A stretch of 64,000 nt of DNA, taken from the NCBI GenBank assembly GCA_023525975.1, contig CM042022.1, forward strand, positions 64,376,001-64,440,000. Direction: 5' to 3'. The translations under genes were made by a program, and so were the position numbers. Every line of letters begins with the position of its first letter. The first letter of the stretch is position 1. This document shows, piece after piece, positions 11,009-22,195 of this stretch. This stretch comes from Smallanthus sonchifolius. Its lineage: Eukaryota; Streptophyta; Magnoliopsida; Asterales; Asteraceae. Under the pieces are notes generated by a model. That model did not search any database and was not told the DNA's origin. It saw only the letters and a program-made list of their open reading frames with translations.

Positions 11009-13626
11009 TGTCACACCCCAACCGACGGCGGAATCATCAGGGCGGGACATGTAGACTGTTCATGAGCACAAGGTCGACTAAATTGAAATATATTAATCAT
11101 CCAAATTCATTTCAAGTATTCAAAACAAACTAAATCAAACCAAGTACATAAAATGAGATACAAAATCCTTTATTAAAATTATCTAGGTCCAAAACTTATG
11201 TGTAGCAAGTCTAGATCAAAATCACACATTAGTACCTGAAACATGAATAAAATAAGGTCAACTAAAAAGTTGGTGAGCATACACAGGTTTGTATATAGAT
11301 AGCATATAGATTATGAATAAACAAATCCTTACATAACATGACAAAATAAGGCATTTATGGAGAGCAGCTATTGTGTAACCAAGTTCAATCAAACCTTTGT
11401 AACTAGCATGTAAAATTGTGTTGTCGGTAACAATCACCCCAATCTGGGTGGGTTTGTCAGACTCAATAGATCTGTCATTGTTTACTGTCGGCTTGAATAG
11501 TTAATGATTGCACATAAATCGCACACAAAAGTTAGCACAACTAGCACTCAGGCATAAAGCTCAAATTTGCACACATGAATGTAAAGAGGATTTGTACTTG
11601 TGTAGTTTGTGTAAATGTAAGCAATAGATTGTATATTGTTCATGTTCCACCCCAAAAAGTGTAAAAGAGTAAAAGGGGCTATGTAATACTCACTTGATTC
11701 GAAGGCGTAGCTAACACGAGATACTAGATAGTAATATGATCCCTGTAATGCACAACGTTAACCTAGTGTGGAATGTATATTGAATTAATAGTGTTCACAA
11801 TAGTCTATGTCTAAGTCTAGGGTTGAATTGGATGTGTGTATAAAACTTGTGGTTTGTACTTGAAAGGTATTGTATAAAATGAAAGATTTGAAATGGATAT
11901 TTTTAGAATATTTTGATCAAGATTTGAGTTTGAAATAACTAAATAACAAAACAAAATTATTATTTATTTACTTAGTTATAAAAATAATTTAGGTATTAGG
12001 GATAAGTAAGTATAACCTAAATAAATAATTTTTGTTTGAATGTAAATTAAATAAATAATTGTTACCTTATTTATTTATTTGTAAAATATGTAACGTAGTC
12101 ATTTGGTTATAAAAATGTATTAGATGTTTTATATTAAATATAAATTTCTTTACTTTATTTTCATAAAGATGTTTAAATAAATTGTGTAAAAAATAATTAA
12201 GTGTAGGGTTTTACAATAAATATAAATTAAATTTTGTATGTTTTAAATAAATAATTTCTATTTATTTTAGAATAGAAATTTGATCTTTTTAAATAACGTT
12301 AATATAAATCTTTATAAAATCAATTCTTTTAATTTAAAAATTAATCTGAAATACTTATTGTTTTTAAAATATGGAAATAATTATTCTGCCAAGACTTTTC
12401 TCACACACACGACCGTGCCTGAGACAAGGCACGATCGTGCTAGGACCACTGGCGCGACCATGCTAGTCAGGGACGCTACCGTGTTGACTAAACAGAAGGC
12501 ATAATTAGGTTGTTCACTAGGCACAACCGTGTTTGGGCCAGGCACGACTTTGTCTAGAGTTTTGAGGCACGGCCAAGTCTAGCCAAGGGCATGAATGGGT
12601 CTGAGTGTGTGAGGCACGACCGCGCTGATATTTGGCGCGACCGTGTCTCATGAAGCACGACCGCGCTAGAAGACTAGCGCGACCGTGTTTGTCCAAAACA
12701 GAAACGAATTGACTATTTCTTATGATAATAGTGTTAGAAATCATAGGGATTTCACCCATTAGGTTATTACAAGTCGTGTTGTATAGTTTAATTGTATTTA
12801 AAACATCTCTAATCTAGTATTCGATTAACCCATTTTAGGATGAACCTTAGATTCGGGTTCGTGTTAATTTCGCTATAGTAAGCCCAAATTTGTTTGGGGC
12901 TTTTGATATATAGACTAAGTCGAAAGTGTGGAAGGTTTCAATTACCTGGGAGGATGATGAATCAATGGCGTACGGATAGAGCGAGTTCCGGCGACGACGG
13001 GCTTGATCTCCGACGTCTTCTGCTGCAATTCCGACTAAACCAGCGTGTCCAGAAGCTTTAGAGAGGATCGATAGTATGTTGGCTTGGGAGAATTGCAATC
13101 AAATTGGTGGATTCGATGGTCTTGTGAGAGAATTGGACGGTTATGAGATGAATTGATGCAATTGGGTTTATTTGTTGTAAATTCGATGATTAAACGACTT
13201 AATTTTGTTAGTTAATAGTAGGAACGTGTGGAGTGGTTACGAAATCGAACGTCTCTGTGATTAAAGGCTGCATTTACGTTTCAACTGACGAGGGGCGCGA
13301 CCGTGCCAAGGCACCGCACGACCGTTCCAAAGCAAGGCGCGCGACCATGCCATTTTACTTGGCGCGACCGTGCCAGAACGAGGCGCGACCGTGCCTATTA
13401 GGGTTTCTTGTTGATTTATAAAATCAGTCCTTGCAAGTTTCAGTATTGACATATTTTTATAAATATGGACTTATGTGTAGTTTAATAGGATATACTCGTG
13501 TGGATTTGCATTGGAATATAGTATTTAATTTTTGGTACAAAATAGAACAAGTCAATGTACTAGAATTTGGTTTGAAATGTATCACATTGAACCAAAATAT
13601 AGATAATGAAAATCAGAAATGTTACA
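11009..13626 (-). repeat. Gy1 5' LTR
   Basis: The 2,618-bp partner of 3116-5755 has the same ends and the same two palindrome clusters (12405-12690 and 13289-13402). Differences from the other LTR are mostly single bases plus short indels near 12187 and 13300. It should hold the Gy1 promoter; I do not see one unambiguous TATA box. Confidence 0.95.
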
Positions 13627-13631
13627 ATTTG

Positions 13632-14483
13632 AAGCTCCAGCCTTTGAAGCTGATTTTAACACAGGTTCAGTCGAGCCCGAAAGTACTGCTGAGGCTTCGA
13701 CTGAAGCAACTCCCACCGTTCCTAAACCTGTTGATCCAGAGGCGTGGAAAAGTAAATATCCACCTGATTGGTTTACAAAGGATCAAGCTCCTGTCTGGCA
13801 GAAGACATCCATCATAGACAAACATAGGGCTACAGGTATGATCTTGTCTGTCAGGTTCGACAACAACAAGAAGTTGTTCGCTATTAAACGGGATGGTGGG
13901 GTTCAATACTTGAAACCTACCAGTGAAGCATTCAGCTCCCTGCCAAAGTATGATCTGGTGAACCTCGCAAACCGTGAGCTGCTATGTGACACTAGTCATG
14001 CATCAGCAATGGGTTTGTGGAGAACACTACAGAAAGAAGGAAGATGGGGGAACTTTGAGATGTTTAAGCCTCAGATGCCCAAGAGAGTCCGGGACAAGAA
14101 CTTCAGACATCCCGTGACTAACAGAAGCCTAAAGAAACTGGTCTATAACCTAGTTCTTTGTGAAACCAGGATTCCCCTTAGCAAGTTATGTCAGGATATC
14201 CTTGGTAACATGTGGTACTAGCGTGGACCCAAAGACGGGGGAGGCAATGGTAATGGGAAAGATTAGGTCCGAAAGTGGAAGCTTGGTGCCAAAGGAACTG
14301 ATCAGAGTCTTTGATGAAATCACTTTCATTAATTTCTCTGTGAAAGATTTGACGGTCCTAAATGAAAAATTCTGCATCCACATGGACGAGTGGACAAAGC
14401 TTCAAGCATCAAGATACAACAAGTTGGTCAAGTTCTACCTTGACTACAAGCTAAATATGGAAGCTAAAGCTGGTGGAGTTTGA
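13632..14483 (+). pseudogene. Co1 third ORF, 3' part
   Basis: This is the continuation of 762-3115 after the Gy1 insertion, with the reading frame resuming after one copy of the ATTTG duplication. It holds the conserved C-terminal domain seen in Co4 (blocks FAIKRDGGVQYLKP and SLPKYDLVNLANREL, later a FDEITFINFS-like block, then MDEWTKLQASRYNKL). A one-base frameshift near 14215 separates frames 13619-14221 and 14160-14483. The stop at 14481-14483 is 28 bp before the polypurine tract, the same tight spacing as in Co4. Confidence 0.78.
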
Positions 14484-14511
14484 AGACCGAATACAATCCA
14501 GAGCTGTTGTC

Positions 14512-14522
14512 AAGGGGGAGTT
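14512..14522 (+). other. Co1 polypurine tract
   Basis: AAGGGGGAGTT lies directly before the LTR TG end. It primes plus-strand DNA in the family mechanism. Co4 has AAGGGGGAGTC in the same place. Confidence 0.85.
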
Positions 14523-14990
14523 TGTTGAAGCACGTTTGTGTGACAGACACTCTGGATGCTGTCTTAGCTTATGTACTTGTCTTTTTGTATTTGTACTTGT
14601 ATTTAAGTATCTGCTTGTATTGATTATCGAGTTGTAATCACATATGTATGTACTTAGTCTTGCCTGTTTCTTTTAAGTGTTGTGCGCACTTAGTAAGTGC
14701 GCAGGATGTATATCCTGTGTACTTAGCAAGTACGCAAGAACAAAGTCTGTGTACTTGCTAAGTACGCATGAGTTAAACCCTGCGCACTTGCTAAGTGCGT
14801 AGGCAACAGCTCTAGTATATATAGCTGTTAGTGACAGAATGTATGTACACACTCATTCTACTGTAACCGGCTGTGATTATCAATAGACGAAGTTTGAAAG
14901 TATCTTGTGTCTTTGTTGTCGGTTTACTTTGTGTTGATTGATACTCCTCCTAGTCACGGGCATTCCGCACCTGGTTCGACTAGGAACACA
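14523..14990 (+). repeat. Co1 3' LTR
   Basis: It begins TGTTGAAGCACG after the polypurine tract and most likely ends at ACACA near 14990; the partner LTR is outside the window, so the right end is estimated. Four palindromes lie at about 14683-14703, 14715-14735, 14747-14767 and 14781-14801. The first is perfect: arms TGCGCACTTA and TAAGTGCGCA around one base. A TATATATA box at 14816-14823 follows directly. Confidence 0.8.
14816..14823 (+). promoter_or_regulatory. TATA box of Co1 LTR promoter
   Basis: TATATATA lies about 15 bp after the last of four palindromes in the LTR. In Co4 and the solo LTR a TATATATAG box has the same relation to its palindrome array, which supports a promoter role. 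Confidence 0.6.
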
Positions 14991-15121
14991 CATGCATGTG
15001 ACGATCCGAGCCACCCGAGGGACCTACAAAAAAACGCACGTAAAAAACATTTAAAATATATTATGTATTGAAAAATAATATTATTTTTTAAATAAAATAA
15101 AGAATAGCTATTATATAAGGT
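14991..15121. other. Short junction segment between Co1 and Co2
   Basis: About 130 bp, mostly A/T with poly-A-like runs, separates the Co1 LTR end and the truncated Co2 RT. I recognise nothing in it. It may be leftover target DNA. Confidence 0.4.
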
Positions 15122-15776
15122 CTGGTCAATGGCACCTCTTCTGAAGTTGTTGCTTAGTAGATATCCTGACAAGGTTTCATACCAGGCTCTTGGTGCCTGA
15201 TGTAGGCCATACAGAGCTTTATCTAGTTTGAACACTTGAGTAGGATGTGCAGGATCTATAAAGCCTGGAGGCTGTTTGACGTATACTTCCTCACCAATCT
15301 TCTCATACAGAAAGGAACTTTTTACGTCCATTTGATAGACAGTGAAAATTCTTGGATACAGCATATGCCAGGAAGATTCGGATGGCCTCCAGCCTGGCAA
15401 CAGGAGCAAAGACTTCGTCATAGTCAATTCCTTCTTCCTGAGTGTAGCCTTGAGCTACAAGTCTGGCTTTGTTCTTGACTACAATGCCTCTCTCGTCTTG
15501 CTTGTTCCTGAAAACCCATCGTGTGCCAATAGCATATTTACCTGGTGGAAGATCAACAAGTTTCCAGACATCCTGCCTCTTGAATTGCAGTAATTCTTCC
15601 TGCATTTCCTCAATCCAGCTGCTGTGTTTTTGTGCTTCATCTATCTTCTTGGGTTCCACCTGAGATAGGAAACATGAAAACAAGCATACATTGGCCTCGT
15701 GAGATTTGCTTCTTGTGAGAACTCCTTGGTGGACTTGGCCAATAATATTTTCAAGAGGATGTTCTTTGTGGATCCT
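15122..15776 (-). pseudogene. Co2 reverse transcriptase fragment
   Basis: Copia RT blocks in order are SWIEEMQEELLQF, WKLVDLPPGKYAIGTRWVFRNK, NKARLVAQGYTQEEGIDYDEVFAPVARLEAIR, then (frame-shifted near 15400) MDVKSSFLY and VYVKQPPGF, KALYGLHQAPRAWYE. It ends before the catalytic YVDD block, so this copy cannot make active RT. Confidence 0.88.
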
Positions 15777-17525
15777 CTATGTTGGTACCACCTCCAGCTG
15801 TATCCCATGCACCAGATTGCTTTGATTTTGATCAGGGGTCTCTTCATTCATGGTGGAAGAGTCTTCAACATCATTAGCCACATTAATATTTTCAACAATA
15901 GCATCATCAGCATTTGCAGCATTTACCGAAGAGTCTTCATTTAGATTTTCAGTTTCAGACATGCATCTGATGGTTACATTAGACAGTCTTGTGCCGGCTT
16001 CACTTGCTTCAATTGCTTCCACAACTGATGGAGGATCAATTGATGGTCTTCTCAGACTAATAGAAGATTTAGGAAACTCCAGTCTGTAGTTAGTGGATGA
16101 AGTGGAGGCAGGTGTTTGTGTAGACGTAGACTCCATATTTGAGAAGGTGAGAGGCTCAAATATTTGGGAGAAGGAGTTTATGTCAAAGAGCCAGTTTGGA
16201 CCTTTTCCCTGCTCACAGACTATGTGTTCTCTACATTCCACATTTGCTGATTCTTCCACAATTCTTGTTCTTGAATTGAATACTCTATAGGCATTTGATT
16301 GAGAGGAATAGCCCACAAAATATCCTTCATCAGATTTGGCACCAAACTTAGGAAGAACCCCATGTGTGATGAGAATGGTGCATGGACACCCAAAAGGTTT
16401 TAGAAACCCAATGTAGGGAACTCTTTGAAACCAAAGTTCATAAGGTGTCTTGTTGAGGGGTTTGACAATTAGAACTCTATTTTACACATAACAGGCTGTG
16501 CTAACTGCTTCTGCCCAGAATGTGGTAGTTTTAAGTCAGCCAACATAGATCTTGCTGACTCAATAAGAGTTCTGTTTCTTCTTTCAGCAACTCCATTTTG
16601 TTGAGGAGTTCTTGGAGCACTGTATTGTCTTTCTATCCCCTTGCTTTCACAGAAAAAGTTTAAAATGTGGTTCTTGAACTCTGTGCCCTGATCACACCTT
16701 ATGATCTTCACCTTTTGATTGCTTTGATTCTCTACCCTAAGAATGTAGGATTTAAGAATTTCAGCAGTTTCATCTTTAGTTCTCAATAAGTATACCCATG
16801 AGAATCTGGTGTAGTCATCAGTTATCACCAGACAGTATGACTTCTTGCCCATTGACATGACATTTGTAGGACCGAAGAGATCCATGTGCAGTAGTTGTAG
16901 TGGAGTGTCATTTGTATTCAAGGTCTTGGGCTTGTGAGAACTCTTGTGTTGCTTCCCCTTTAAGCAAGCAATGCAGTGGTCTTCTAGCTGGAATTTGTTG
17001 TCAGGAAGCCCTCTGACAAGATTATTTTTCACCAATTTGTTAATAGTTTTGATATTAACATGACTTAATCTCTTGTGCCAGAGAGCTGATTCATCAACTG
17101 AGGCTTTTGATAAAAAACAGGAAACACTCCCAGCTGGAGTGACTTCATTCATGTCCAGTACATAGAGATTTTCTTTTCTCTGAGCAGTTAATAAAATGCT
17201 TTCTGGAGGAGGTATGGATAAGCCTGGAGACAGTACAAAGCATTCTTTATCTGTGAAGAGCATCCAATGCTTTTGGTCACAGACCTAGGAAACACTCATA
17301 AGATTGAAGTCTAATTCTTTAACATAGTTGACCTTATCAATGCTCATTCTTTCGTTGGACACAGTTCCTTGTCCAGTAATGGATCCTCCCTTTGAGTCAC
17401 TTCCAAAGGCAACATATCCTCCATTGAAACGTCTGAAGTTGGAGAGGATGGATCTGTTGCCTGTCCTGTGCCTGGAACAACCACTGTCTACCACCCAGGT
17501 GTTATTCTTGTGACATGGCTGTCCC
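15777..17525 (-). pseudogene. Co2 protease end/GAG-pre-integrase and integrase
   Basis: It starts GQPCHKNNTWVVDSGCSRH right after an acceptor-like AG at 17525-17526. GAG-pre-integrase follows (LWHKRLSHVN, CIACLKGKQHK), then the integrase core: LLHMDLFGPT, VITDDYTRFSWV, RCDQGTEFKN and PQQNGVAERRNRTLIE. A frameshift near 16510 breaks the core end; the frame resumes with VGYSSQSNAYRVFN. The acidic linker toward RT covers 15780-16130. No recognisable D-S/T-G protease motif beyond VDSGCS is visible. Confidence 0.87.
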
Positions 17526-17549
17526 TGCACATGATAGATTTCTAATTAG
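17525..17549 (-). promoter_or_regulatory. Putative branch site and acceptor at Co2 gag-pol junction
   Basis: In element sense, CTAAT (17549-17545) overlaps the last gag codons, followed by a TAG stop (17544-17542) and TGTGCAG ending at 17525. The branch A to AG distance is 21 nt. Pol begins one base after the AG in a different frame from gag, so simple read-through of the stop would not give Gag-Pol. Confidence 0.5.
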
Positions 17550-20437
17550 TGGGAGGAGCCCAAGAGTCTGCAGACATGAAAATGATGGTTGTTAGTTTAT
17601 CCTTTTCAGTATGTTTGCAGTCAATGGAACCAATGATAATGCTTGGAGATGGTTTGGCTTTCCATTGCTTTGTTGGTGATTTTCTATTTTTCCTCACATT
17701 GTCAGCATCGGATTTTGCTACTGATGTTTCTGGCTTGTCAACAGTAGATCCTGCTGCTGATAGCTTTGCTGAAGTGGCAGCATTCTTGGCTGAAGAAGGC
17801 TTTGCCTTATCAGTAGTGGACACTTTTGCTGCTGATGGCTTTGCCTTGGATTTTACCTTATCAGCAGTGGAAACTCTTGCTGCTGATGGCTTTGCCCTGG
17901 ATTTTACCTTATCAGCAGTGGACACTCTTGCTGCTGAAGGCTTAACTTTTGTTTTTCCAGACTTTTCAAGATCAGCAGCTGTTTTGTTTACTGCTGATGG
18001 TGTAAATCTAGATGAGCAGTTTGCAATCTAGTTGAAGGGATTAGATTTGCATTTGGCAGCAAAGTGGGGGAGATAGAGACTCCCTGAACGTAGTTGCTTT
18101 GGCCTCGTAGCTTCTTACCTCCTTGTTTTTGTTTGTCTTTTCAAAGACATGCTGCTTTGAATTTCTTTGGTATTCTAGGTAATGAAAGCAGGTGCTGGCA
18201 GTGTGGTTATATCTGCCACATACAAAGCATGATCTCGCCAGTTTGTCTCTTGAAAGGTAGACATAGTCCTTTCTTTGGAACAAATCCTTGAAGTTCCATT
18301 GATGAGCTTTGTTATGTTCAAAAGTGGCTTCTTCTAGGGTTTTTTGAACATATGGAACTTTTTCTCTAGGCGTATGACATATATCAAACACCTTCCTCTT
18401 TGTGATCGGCTTTGACTGAGGCTTAGGGTTCATGGATCCTGATGTCTCTCCCTTTTCAATGTTTAGGTTTCTTCCATTTGGAGGATAGCTTATCTTGATC
18501 CGTTTGAATGGGACAGGGGCTGGAATAGCTGGAATAACAGCAGGAACTTCAACTTTATTCAGAGTTGCTTCAGATGGGGCTGCACTGGTTTCATCATGGT
18601 CTGAGCAGGTTGACTCAGATTCTGATGAGGTAGTGCAGACTTCAACGAAAGGTTCATCCGTTGAAGGATCAAGGTTTCGGTTTGCAGTGTCAAGATTTGC
18701 AACATTGAAGCTTGGTTCGTAAATGGCAATATAGTCAGCAGGAGGAGGAACAGATTTGTACTGATCATTATTATACCCAAGTCCAGTCTTTACCTTCTCA
18801 TGGATTTGAATATCTAAAAGTCTTTGTAACTTTTTGGAGGAAAATTCATATTTTTCAACATGAACTTTCGGTTCTGCCAGTTCAGCTCTGGTAGCTTTTA
18901 GTTTGACCAGTAGATCATCAATCAGAGTTTCAAGATTAGTTTGTTCGTGTTTTAACAATGAAATCTCGTTTTTAAGGCAGTTAATCTTTTCTTTATAAGT
19001 ATTTTCAACCTTTTTGAACTCAGATTTCATCTGATGAAACTCTTCATTTTGATCTATAAGGTTTTGGTTATGCTTTCTATAACCCAAAACTTTATCAATA
19101 CAAGCTTGATAGCAAAGTTGTTCAAATACCTGAGGTGGTATCTCTGCAGTGTCTACCATAAGAGCTTGGTTGTTGGCAGGCAGCTCTTCATACTGGAAGC
19201 TCCAGTCGAAGTCAGAAGTTCCAACAGTTGCACAGGCTGCAGTTTGAACTGGAGGAGTAGCTTGTTGTTGTTGTCTGGGTTGGGCTTGGTTGGTTTGTCT
19301 TGACAGAGGAGTAGCTGGATTTGCTCTTGGTGCCTTACATTCTCTAGCAAAGTGACTTAGTAGGTTACAGTTGTAGCATCTTAGTTTGCTTTTATCCAAT
19401 CCAACTCTGGTGTTGGAGTTGTTGCTTGGAATGGGTCTTCCGGTTCTAGAGTAGAACCTTTTTGCTCTTATAGAGAGCATGGCATACGAGTGCTGTATGT
19501 CCATTTCTTCTAAGTCATCTGGGTGGAAGCATTCCAGATCCTCCTTGATAAAGTACATGTTGCTTGGGTTTTCTGAAACAAAAGGAGAAGAGGTTGAGGT
19601 TTGAGGAGGAGCTTCTAGGAGAAATGGTGAGGTGTTTGTTTGAGAGGTTGGAGTTTGTGGATGGGTGACAGTGGGAGGATAGTAGTTGCTAGAACTAGGA
19701 CCTGAATGGTCGGAGTGAAGCACGGATGAGATGGTGGAGGAAGAAGAGGCTGATTGATGATTAGAGCTCCTTTCCTTGGCTTGAATCATTTCTAATTCAT
19801 ATGTTTTCAGCATTCCAAAGAGCTCTGTCATTTGGAGAGTTTTTAAATTCTCCGTTCTTCTTATAGACACTGTATATAGTGTCCAGCAGCTTGGGAGAGA
19901 TCTGATAAACTTTTTTGAGAATATCTTCATTGTCTAGCTTTACTTTGGAGCACTGAAGTTCTCCCACCAGGTAAGTGTACCTGTTATACAAAACGGTTAG
20001 TGACTCACCTTCCTTCCATACGAAGTTTTCGTATTGCTGTTTCAGGACGTCCCTTCTATTTTCTTTGACTTCCTCTGAGCCAGCAAACATCTTCTCAAGA
20101 GCCTCCCAGAGCTCCTTAGCAGTTTTGTAACTTCTAAAGTTATGAAAAACTTCATTTGGAAGGCACATTTGGATAGCTCCTAGTGCCTTGAAGTCCACCT
20201 CCATCTTCTTTATGTCCTCTTCTGAGTACTTGGAGGGCTCCTTCGAAACTAGTGGTCCTCCAGAATCAGCAGAGGCCACCATGGGAGTGTAGGTCCATCC
20301 CTGATGGATTTCCACATTCCGTACTCCTGATAACAGAAAAAGCTTTCCATGCGATTCTTCCACATGTCGTAGTCTTCCCCAGATACCAATCTTGGTGGTC
20401 GGTTGATGCTGCCGATGTCTTCAAATCAATTGCTCTA
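17542..20437 (-). pseudogene. Co2 gag
   Basis: The N-terminal copia gag domain is recognisable (DMWKNRME block near 20390, LWEALEKMF, LYNRYTYLVGELQC). Two CX2CX4HX4C knuckles follow: CYNCNLLSHFAREC near 19370 and CFVCGRYNHTASTC near 18200. A coiled-coil-like Lys/Glu/Leu stretch covers 18780-19090. Near the end is a 17-18-residue tandem repeat of the STADKVKSKAKPSAAKV type (17720-17925), basic and alanine-rich. Gag ends APPTN then TAG at 17542. Frameshifts occur near 20290 and 19840. Confidence 0.85.
17720..17960 (-). repeat. Tandem coding repeat in Co2 gag C-terminus
   Basis: Roughly four units of 51-57 bp encode STADKVKSKAKPSAAKV-like segments. On the plus strand each unit carries TTATCAGCAG and GCTGCTGA, the same words that make up the dispersed repeats in the Co2 LTR. 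Confidence 0.75.
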
Positions 20438-20540
20438 TGCCATCTTTGTCTTTGTGATTTTGGGTGACTTGATTAAAGAGAGAGTTTAGAAAGAACCAGA
20501 GTTGATTAAACAAGTGTGAGTTTGTTTAATCTGAGCCAAA

Positions 20541-20552
20541 GCTCTGATACCA
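20541..20552 (-). other. Co2 primer-binding site
   Basis: It reads TGGTATCAGAGC in element sense, a perfect match to the 3' end complement of initiator Met-tRNA, two bases from the LTR end at 20555. Confidence 0.9.
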
Positions 20553-20554
20553 CT

Positions 20555-21305
20555 TGTAGGATCGAGAAAGTACAAGTGGTTCAGTTCTTAGTTGAAATTG
20601 GCGGAAATAATAGCAACTACACAAGTATAATCGACTAAATAGAAAGAATACTGATAAGAACATTGTTGTATTAAGCTTGTGTGAATAAACGATTACAAAT
20701 GAAAACTCAATCAAAAAGCACACATACAATGAAGTCTTTACACAGTATTTATACTAACTTAGAATCAAGACAGACCCTTGATTCTAAGGATCAGATCTAA
20801 CACAGACCGTTGATTTTTTGTATAAACCTAACAATACAAGTTTAGTCTAAGCTAGCTAACTTTATTGAAGCGTCTTCTTTATGCATCATTACTTGCATGC
20901 TTGGAGAAGAGCATTGTTGTCCGTCATTGGTTTCACCATTGAGGTTCCTTCTGCTTTGAGTGTGTCAGTGACGCTTGGAATGGATAGTCAGCTGCAACGA
21001 TCTATCTTCAAGGAACAAGTCTGTCAGCAGCATTTATGAGGATCAGCAACAAGATGTGACCATCCAAAGCTGCTGATGATTTGCCTATCAGCAGCATCAA
21101 GTGTAGATGCTACTGAGAAGCCTATCCGCAGCAACTCTGGTCTTCAGCAGATAACGCTATCCGCAGCAGATTTGTTCTTCAGCAGAAGAACAAGTATCCG
21201 CTGCATATAAGCTTGTCCGCAATAGATTGTTGGTCAGTAGCGAACTCTGAGATCAGTAGCAATTGTACTTAGAGAATTTTGTAGCCATCAGTCTTTATTT
21301 CTACA
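20555..21305 (-). repeat. Co2 5' LTR
   Basis: The inner end is fixed by the primer site. The outer end at 21305 is inferred from the terminal pair TGTAG...CTACA and from where sequence resembling the Co4 spacer begins. It holds about a dozen dispersed CAGCAG/CTGCTG words between 21000 and 21265, including a perfect 9-bp inverted repeat GCTGCTGAT...ATCAGCAGC near 21070-21100. No partner LTR is in the window. Confidence 0.65.
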
Positions 21306-22195
21306 CTATGTCATTCATTCAAACCTTGATCAATTATGCTAATATCCTGTCAAGATTATCATATTTCATGTAATGATACGCGATAAACATTCAAAGAAAA
21401 CAAGATCAGGCTATGACGCACAAATTCAGATTGTCAATATTATAAAAATTGGAACTAAAAGCATCTCATTCTCACTTTCTTGTGAGTTAATATACCATTT
21501 AAGTATGAAATACAACGTGTACCCTGCAAATATACCAACAGAAATGTAAATTGCATTATCTTCAAGTCATATGAAACTTTGTGCAAGATATATATATATA
21601 TATCATTCTCTAAGATAAAATTACATCAATTAGCACAGGAAAAGAAGCAGATATCTAAGGATAGAAAGAATCAAAATGATTCATATTGCTTGGTTTGAAT
21701 GAAGTATCAAGATTCATATCAACAGAAAGATTGTACCAATGGAATTCTTCAATATAAGAATGATCAAGGAATCGATTGATTCAACGAAACAGGGTAGCAT
21801 GATCCAACTGTTATCTGGATGTATTCAATGGAATCAAGACAAATGTTACAAGGGCAAGCATATGTTCTAACAAATGTCGTTAGAAACATATCTTAGTCCA
21901 ACTTCACATTGCATGTTTTTCAGGGCATGGGCAGTGAAGTGATCTGAAAAATTGTGCTAATCAACATAATCCGATACTGGTGTCATAAAATTATTAAAGC
22001 CTCATATTCTATATCTGATAATGAGGTCAAACGATTTGCTTGGTCAAACGCTTGGGTCTCTATTTCAGGGCATTTGGACTTGGTCAAACGCTTTCCAAAA
22101 CATCATTTTGTGGGACATTATCTCCCACTGAGCATTAAGTCATTGAATCCATGATAGATTTACTAGTTATCTAAACAACTCTTTGCTCATGCAGA
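21306..22195 (-). other. Co3 post-pol spacer remnant
   Basis: This non-coding sequence aligns by eye with the spacer downstream of pol in Co4 (29220-29990). Shared blocks include GATACGCGATAAA, AAGATCAGG, TTGTCAATATTATAA, GTGTACCC and ACATGGGCA. It follows the gag-pol boundary almost directly, so integrase, RT and RNase H are missing. An AT dinucleotide run lies at 21586-21604. The piece at 22000-22190 fits neither side and may be filler. Confidence 0.65.

Larger units (their letters stand above)
3116..13626 (-). mobile_element. Gy1: Ty3/gypsy chromovirus-type LTR retrotransposon
   Basis: This is a complete element of about 10.5 kb with LTRs at 3116-5755 and 11009-13626, both starting TGTCACACCCC and ending TTACA on the plus strand. 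A 5-bp target duplication ATTTG lies at 3111-3115 and 13627-13631. Internal order in its own sense is leader, gag, protease, RT, RNase H, integrase and a chromodomain-like end. The long LTRs, the domain order with integrase last and the C-terminal WERED segment place it with Tekay/Del-type chromoviruses (established lineage features). It is inserted in the third ORF of Co1. LTR divergence looks like a few percent by eye, so insertion is fairly recent. Confidence 0.95.
15122..21305 (-). mobile_element. Co2: Ty1/copia retrotransposon, 3' truncated
   Basis: It keeps the 5' LTR (20555-21305), a perfect tRNA-Met primer site, gag, integrase and the start of RT, in copia order (integrase before RT). 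RT stops being alignable at about 15122; the rest of RT, RNase H and the 3' LTR are missing. It sits inside Co3 sequence on its right side. Frameshifts at about 20290, 19840, 16510, 15780 and 15400 disable it. Confidence 0.88.

Noticed and set aside
12847..13098. 83-codon open frame in the Gy1 LTR
   Set aside because: The matching region in the other LTR (about 4925-5185) does not preserve the frame, so it is not a gene.
14951..14988. Inverted repeat TCCTAGTC...GACTAGGA at the Co1 LTR end
   Set aside because: Real in sequence, but a single 8-bp pair is too weak to assign a function.
21586..21604. TATA-repeat as promoter
   Set aside because: A simple AT microsatellite inside Co3 spacer remnant without other promoter context.
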